From Scatosoma sp045645245 (GTDB taxonomy: Bacteria; Bacillota; Clostridia; Christensenellales; Borkfalkiaceae), in NCBI GenBank assembly GCA_045645245.1, contig JAZRIK010000062.1:1-24221 (forward strand): DNA of 24,221 bases, read 5' to 3'. This document shows positions 21,992 to 24,221 of this stretch, one piece after another (position 1 is the stretch's first letter; every line of letters begins with the position of its first letter). Under the pieces are notes generated by a model. That model was not told the origin of the DNA, did not search any database, and saw nothing but the letters and a program-made list of their open reading frames with translations. Position numbers and translations under genes: made by a program.

Positions 21992-23146
21992 TTAAATTTT
22001 GATTTTTTCGATGGACGCAAATGATTCTTCGATAAGTGCTTCGATATCTAATTTACTTTCTTCTTTCTCAATTTCGTCAAGTTGGGGACGAATTGCAGGA
22101 AAATCGGGTAAAAATACCGTACAGCAATCTTCATACGGCAAAATCGACGTTTCATACGTGCCCATTTTTACCGATTTTTCAATAATTTCGTTTTTGTCAA
22201 ACCCGACGAGCGGGCGCAAGATAGGCAACGTTTCCACTACCGAGTTGGAAGAAGTCATTCCTTCAATCGTTTGGCTGGCAACCTGCCCTAAGCTCTCGCC
22301 CGTAATCAAGCATTGCGCGCTGATTTTCTTTGCGTGGCGTTCGGCGATGCGGTACATAAAACGGCGCAAAAGCGTTATCATAAGCTGCGGCTTGCATTTT
22401 TCGTGGATTGCTTCTTGAATATGCGTGACGCTCACGCTATACATCGTTGTTCCGCAGGTATATTCGGATAAAATCGTGGCAAGCTCCACCACTTTTTCTT
22501 TCGCTTGCATATTGGTATAAGGATAGCTATGGAAATGCAAGCAATCTACCTTCATACCGCGTTTTGCCATCATATACCCTGCCACGGGGCTGTCGATACC
22601 GCCAGAAAGCAGCAAAAGCCCTTTGCCTGCCGTACCGACGGGCATTCCGCCCGCCGCTTCGATATAATCGGCAAATACGAGCGCAATTCCGTTTTCGCGA
22701 ATATCCACGCGTACGGTAAAATCGGGATTGTGCACATCTACTTTGAGCTTATGGAAGTGGGCAAGCAGCATTCCGCCCAGCTTTTTGGATATTTCCACCG
22801 AAGTAAGCGGATATTTTTTATCGCCGCGGTGCGATTCTACCTTAAACGTACCCGTTTCGCGCGATAATGCTTTCGCCGCTTGGAAAATACTGTCCATATC
22901 CGAAGCAGTTTCGTACGCAATACTCAACGTATGCGCCCCAAATACTTTTTTGAGCTTTGCTACGATGTCGTCCGATTCGTATTCGTCAAAATCGGAAACG
23001 AAGTAGCGACCGCTGTGTTTTTCTAATTTACAGGAAAAGCCCTGCAAGGCACGGCGTAAATTATTGATAAAGGCGTTTTCAAAAAAGCCCTTGTTTTTGC
23101 CTTTTAACCAAATTTCAGAATAGCGAATGATGATAACTTGTTTCAT
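21992..23146 (-). CDS. thiI: tRNA 4-thiouridine synthase ThiI
   Basis: Adenylates uridine 8 of tRNA and inserts sulfur to give s4U8; in some species it also feeds thiamine thiazole synthesis. The 384-aa protein has an N-terminal ferredoxin-like/THUMP region (about 1-165) and a PP-loop ATPase domain starting LLLLSGGIDSPVAGYMM with SGGIDSP at 181-187. TGESLGQVASQT (282-293) and ILPYEDCCTVFLP (335-347) with Cys341/Cys342 are typical of ThiI. There is no C-terminal rhodanese domain, as in Firmicute ThiI, so sulfur must be transferred by a partner, presumably the cysteine desulfurase encoded 16 nt upstream. AAGGGA precedes the ATG. Confidence 0.95.
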   Translation of the reverse strand: MKQVIIIRYSEIWLKGKNKGFFENAFINNLRRALQGFSCKLEKHSGRYFVSDFDEYESDDIVAKLKKVFGAHTLSIAYETASDMDSIFQAAKALSRETGTFKVESHRGDKKYPLTSVEISKKLGGMLLAHFHKLKVDVHNPDFTVRVDIRENGIALVFADYIEAAGGMPVGTAGKGLLLLSGGIDSPVAGYMMAKRGMKVDCLHFHSYPYTNMQAKEKVVELATILSEYTCGTTMYSVSVTHIQEAIHEKCKPQLMITLLRRFMYRIAERHAKKISAQCLITGESLGQVASQTIEGMTSSNSVVETLPILRPLVGFDKNEIIEKSVKMGTYETSILPYEDCCTVFLPDFPAIRPQLDEIEKEESKLDIEALIEESFASIEKIKI

Positions 23147-23162
23147 AAAATTCCCTTATAAC

Positions 23163-24203
23163 TTATTGCATACGGCGTTTTAAGTCGCGCCCGATTTCAT
23201 TCAAAATTGCCGCTGCTTGCGTAATTTCTTCTTCTGTCGTTTCGTTTGAAAAACTCAAACGCAGGGTGCCGTCCGCCGTTTTCGTATCGTGCCCGCAGGC
23301 AAGCACCACTTTATTATACCGCGTTTTAGCATTCGACGAGCAAGCCGAGCCAGTACCAACGATTAAGCCCTTGTCGTTTGCCATATGCAAAAGCACTTCC
23401 CCGCGCAAGCCCACAGCGGAAACAGTTAAAATGTACGATGTGCCGTTTTCACCCGATAAGCGGATATATACGTCCTTATCCAGCAGTTCCCAAAGCCGTT
23501 CGCGATAGCCGCTCAACCGCGCGTAATCGGCTGACAGCGTAGCAAATTTTTGCTCGGCGGCATACTCGAATTGTTTAATTCCGAATACGTTTTCTGTGCC
23601 GCTGCGTTTTCCGCTTTCTTGTCCGCCGCCATACAAATACGGCGGTAATACCAAGCTTTTACGCTTAATAAGCGCGCCGACGCCTTTCAAGCCGCCGATT
23701 TTGTGCGCGCTAATCGAATACAAATCGATTTCTTTCCCAAGCTTATACGGGATTTTTGCATACGCCTGCACGCCGTCGCTATGGAAAATAACGCGCGGAT
23801 TTTTTTGCTTAACACGCTTTGCAATCGCGTTGATATCGTTGATTGCGCCCATTTCGTTATTCACGTGCATAATGGACACAAAAGAAGTTTTTTCATCTAC
23901 TAACTCGACGAGCTTATCCACGTCCACTCTGCCGTCTGACTGCAAAGGCGCATAACGCGCTTCAATTACGCCGCGTTTTTTTAATTCGTCAAAGCAAACC
24001 GATACCGCAGAATGCTCGCCCGCGCTCGTAATCGCATTCCCGCGGCGCGCAAAGGAAAAAATGGCTTGATTGTCCGACTCGGTACCGCAAGAAGTGAAAA
24101 CAAGCTCAAATTCTCTTTCATCGGCAATTTTGGAAAGCAAAAGCGAGCGCGCTTTAAGTCGAGTCGTAGCCATGTCGTTCTGTGAGCCAAGGAGTTGCAC
24201 CAA
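23163..24203 (-). CDS. Cysteine desulfurase (NifS/IscS family), N-terminus incomplete
   Basis: PLP enzyme that takes sulfur from cysteine as an enzyme-bound persulfide. The readable part (about 346 aa) has FTSCGTESDNQAI (36-48) for phosphate binding, AGEHSAV with His64, HSDGVQA with Asp143, the Schiff-base Lys168 in SAHKIGG, RSGTENV (200-206), and the persulfide Cys288 in GTGSACSS. Placed directly before thiI, it matches the NifZ-ThiI arrangement of Bacillus and probably supplies sulfur for s4U8. The first 40-50 residues of the family, including the usual DNAATT segment, are missing in this frame: an in-frame TAG lies at 24218-24216 and the first possible start is a TTG at 24203 with no ribosome site. 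Either a frameshift, a contig-end error or true truncation explains this. The coordinates given are only the open part. Confidence 0.85.
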   Translation of the reverse strand: MVQLLGSQNDMATTRLKARSLLLSKIADEREFELVFTSCGTESDNQAIFSFARRGNAITSAGEHSAVSVCFDELKKRGVIEARYAPLQSDGRVDVDKLVELVDEKTSFVSIMHVNNEMGAINDINAIAKRVKQKNPRVIFHSDGVQAYAKIPYKLGKEIDLYSISAHKIGGLKGVGALIKRKSLVLPPYLYGGGQESGKRSGTENVFGIKQFEYAAEQKFATLSADYARLSGYRERLWELLDKDVYIRLSGENGTSYILTVSAVGLRGEVLLHMANDKGLIVGTGSACSSNAKTRYNKVVLACGHDTKTADGTLRLSFSNETTEEEITQAAAILNEIGRDLKRRMQ

Positions 24204-24221
24204 ACAGTTGTCTTCCTAAGA

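Noticed and set aside
1..24221. A novel defence, secretion or biosynthetic system
   Set aside because: Every substantial reading frame belongs to a known housekeeping family and the intergenic gaps are short; the only unexplained structure is regulatory.

Overview
The window looks like ordinary chromosome from a low-to-moderate GC Firmicute of the class Clostridia, probably an uncultured gut-type lineage. This rests on the gene order miaB-mutS-mutL-miaA-ynbB, the thiI/cysteine desulfurase pair, a HelD-type helicase, Gram-positive-like Shine-Dalgarno sites and sigma-A-type promoters. The lineage is an inference; no rRNA or tRNA gene is present to anchor it. Genes fill almost all of the 24.2 kb and I see no phage, transposon, CRISPR array or toxin-antitoxin module. 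No gene-free gap reaches 300 bases.

Layout from left to right. (1) Minus strand, 1-2382: the start of parC and a complete parE-like gene (topoisomerase IV). (2) Minus strand, 2505-5613: a YjjG-type HAD phosphatase directly behind a HelD-like helicase. (3) argS (minus) and ychF (plus) diverge from an AT-rich promoter region that carries a tandem 21-bp repeat. (4) A minus-strand cysteine-motif protein is divergent from a plus-strand operon of a small Sfp-type phosphopantetheinyl transferase, an MTA/SAH nucleosidase and ung. (5) Minus strand, 19556 down to 11242: miaB, mutS, mutL, miaA and a YnbB-type PLP enzyme. (6) Plus strand: a class A penicillin-binding protein. (7) Minus strand: a cysteine desulfurase whose N-terminus is not readable, followed by thiI.

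Functionally this is housekeeping. DNA integrity is covered by topoisomerase IV, MutS/MutL and Ung. tRNA charging and modification are covered by ArgS, MiaA, MiaB and ThiI with its sulfur donor. The rest covers RNA polymerase or nucleotide housekeeping (HelD-like, HAD), S-adenosyl by-product recycling, carrier-protein activation and cell wall synthesis. Convergent gene pairs are closed by hairpins that can serve both strands (8728-8764, 11199-11229, 21945-21971).

The most unusual signals are regulatory. The gap between miaA and ynbB is mostly filled by two tandem 32-bp units holding four 15-bp palindromic half-site pairs (12489-12553), which looks like an operator array for an unidentified dimeric regulator. 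A perfect-consensus promoter (TTGACA, 17 bp, TATAAT) sits so close to the phosphopantetheinyl transferase ATG that its mRNA should be nearly leaderless, and its -35 box overlaps the start codon of the divergent gene. A 14-bp perfect palindrome overlaps the parE -35 box.
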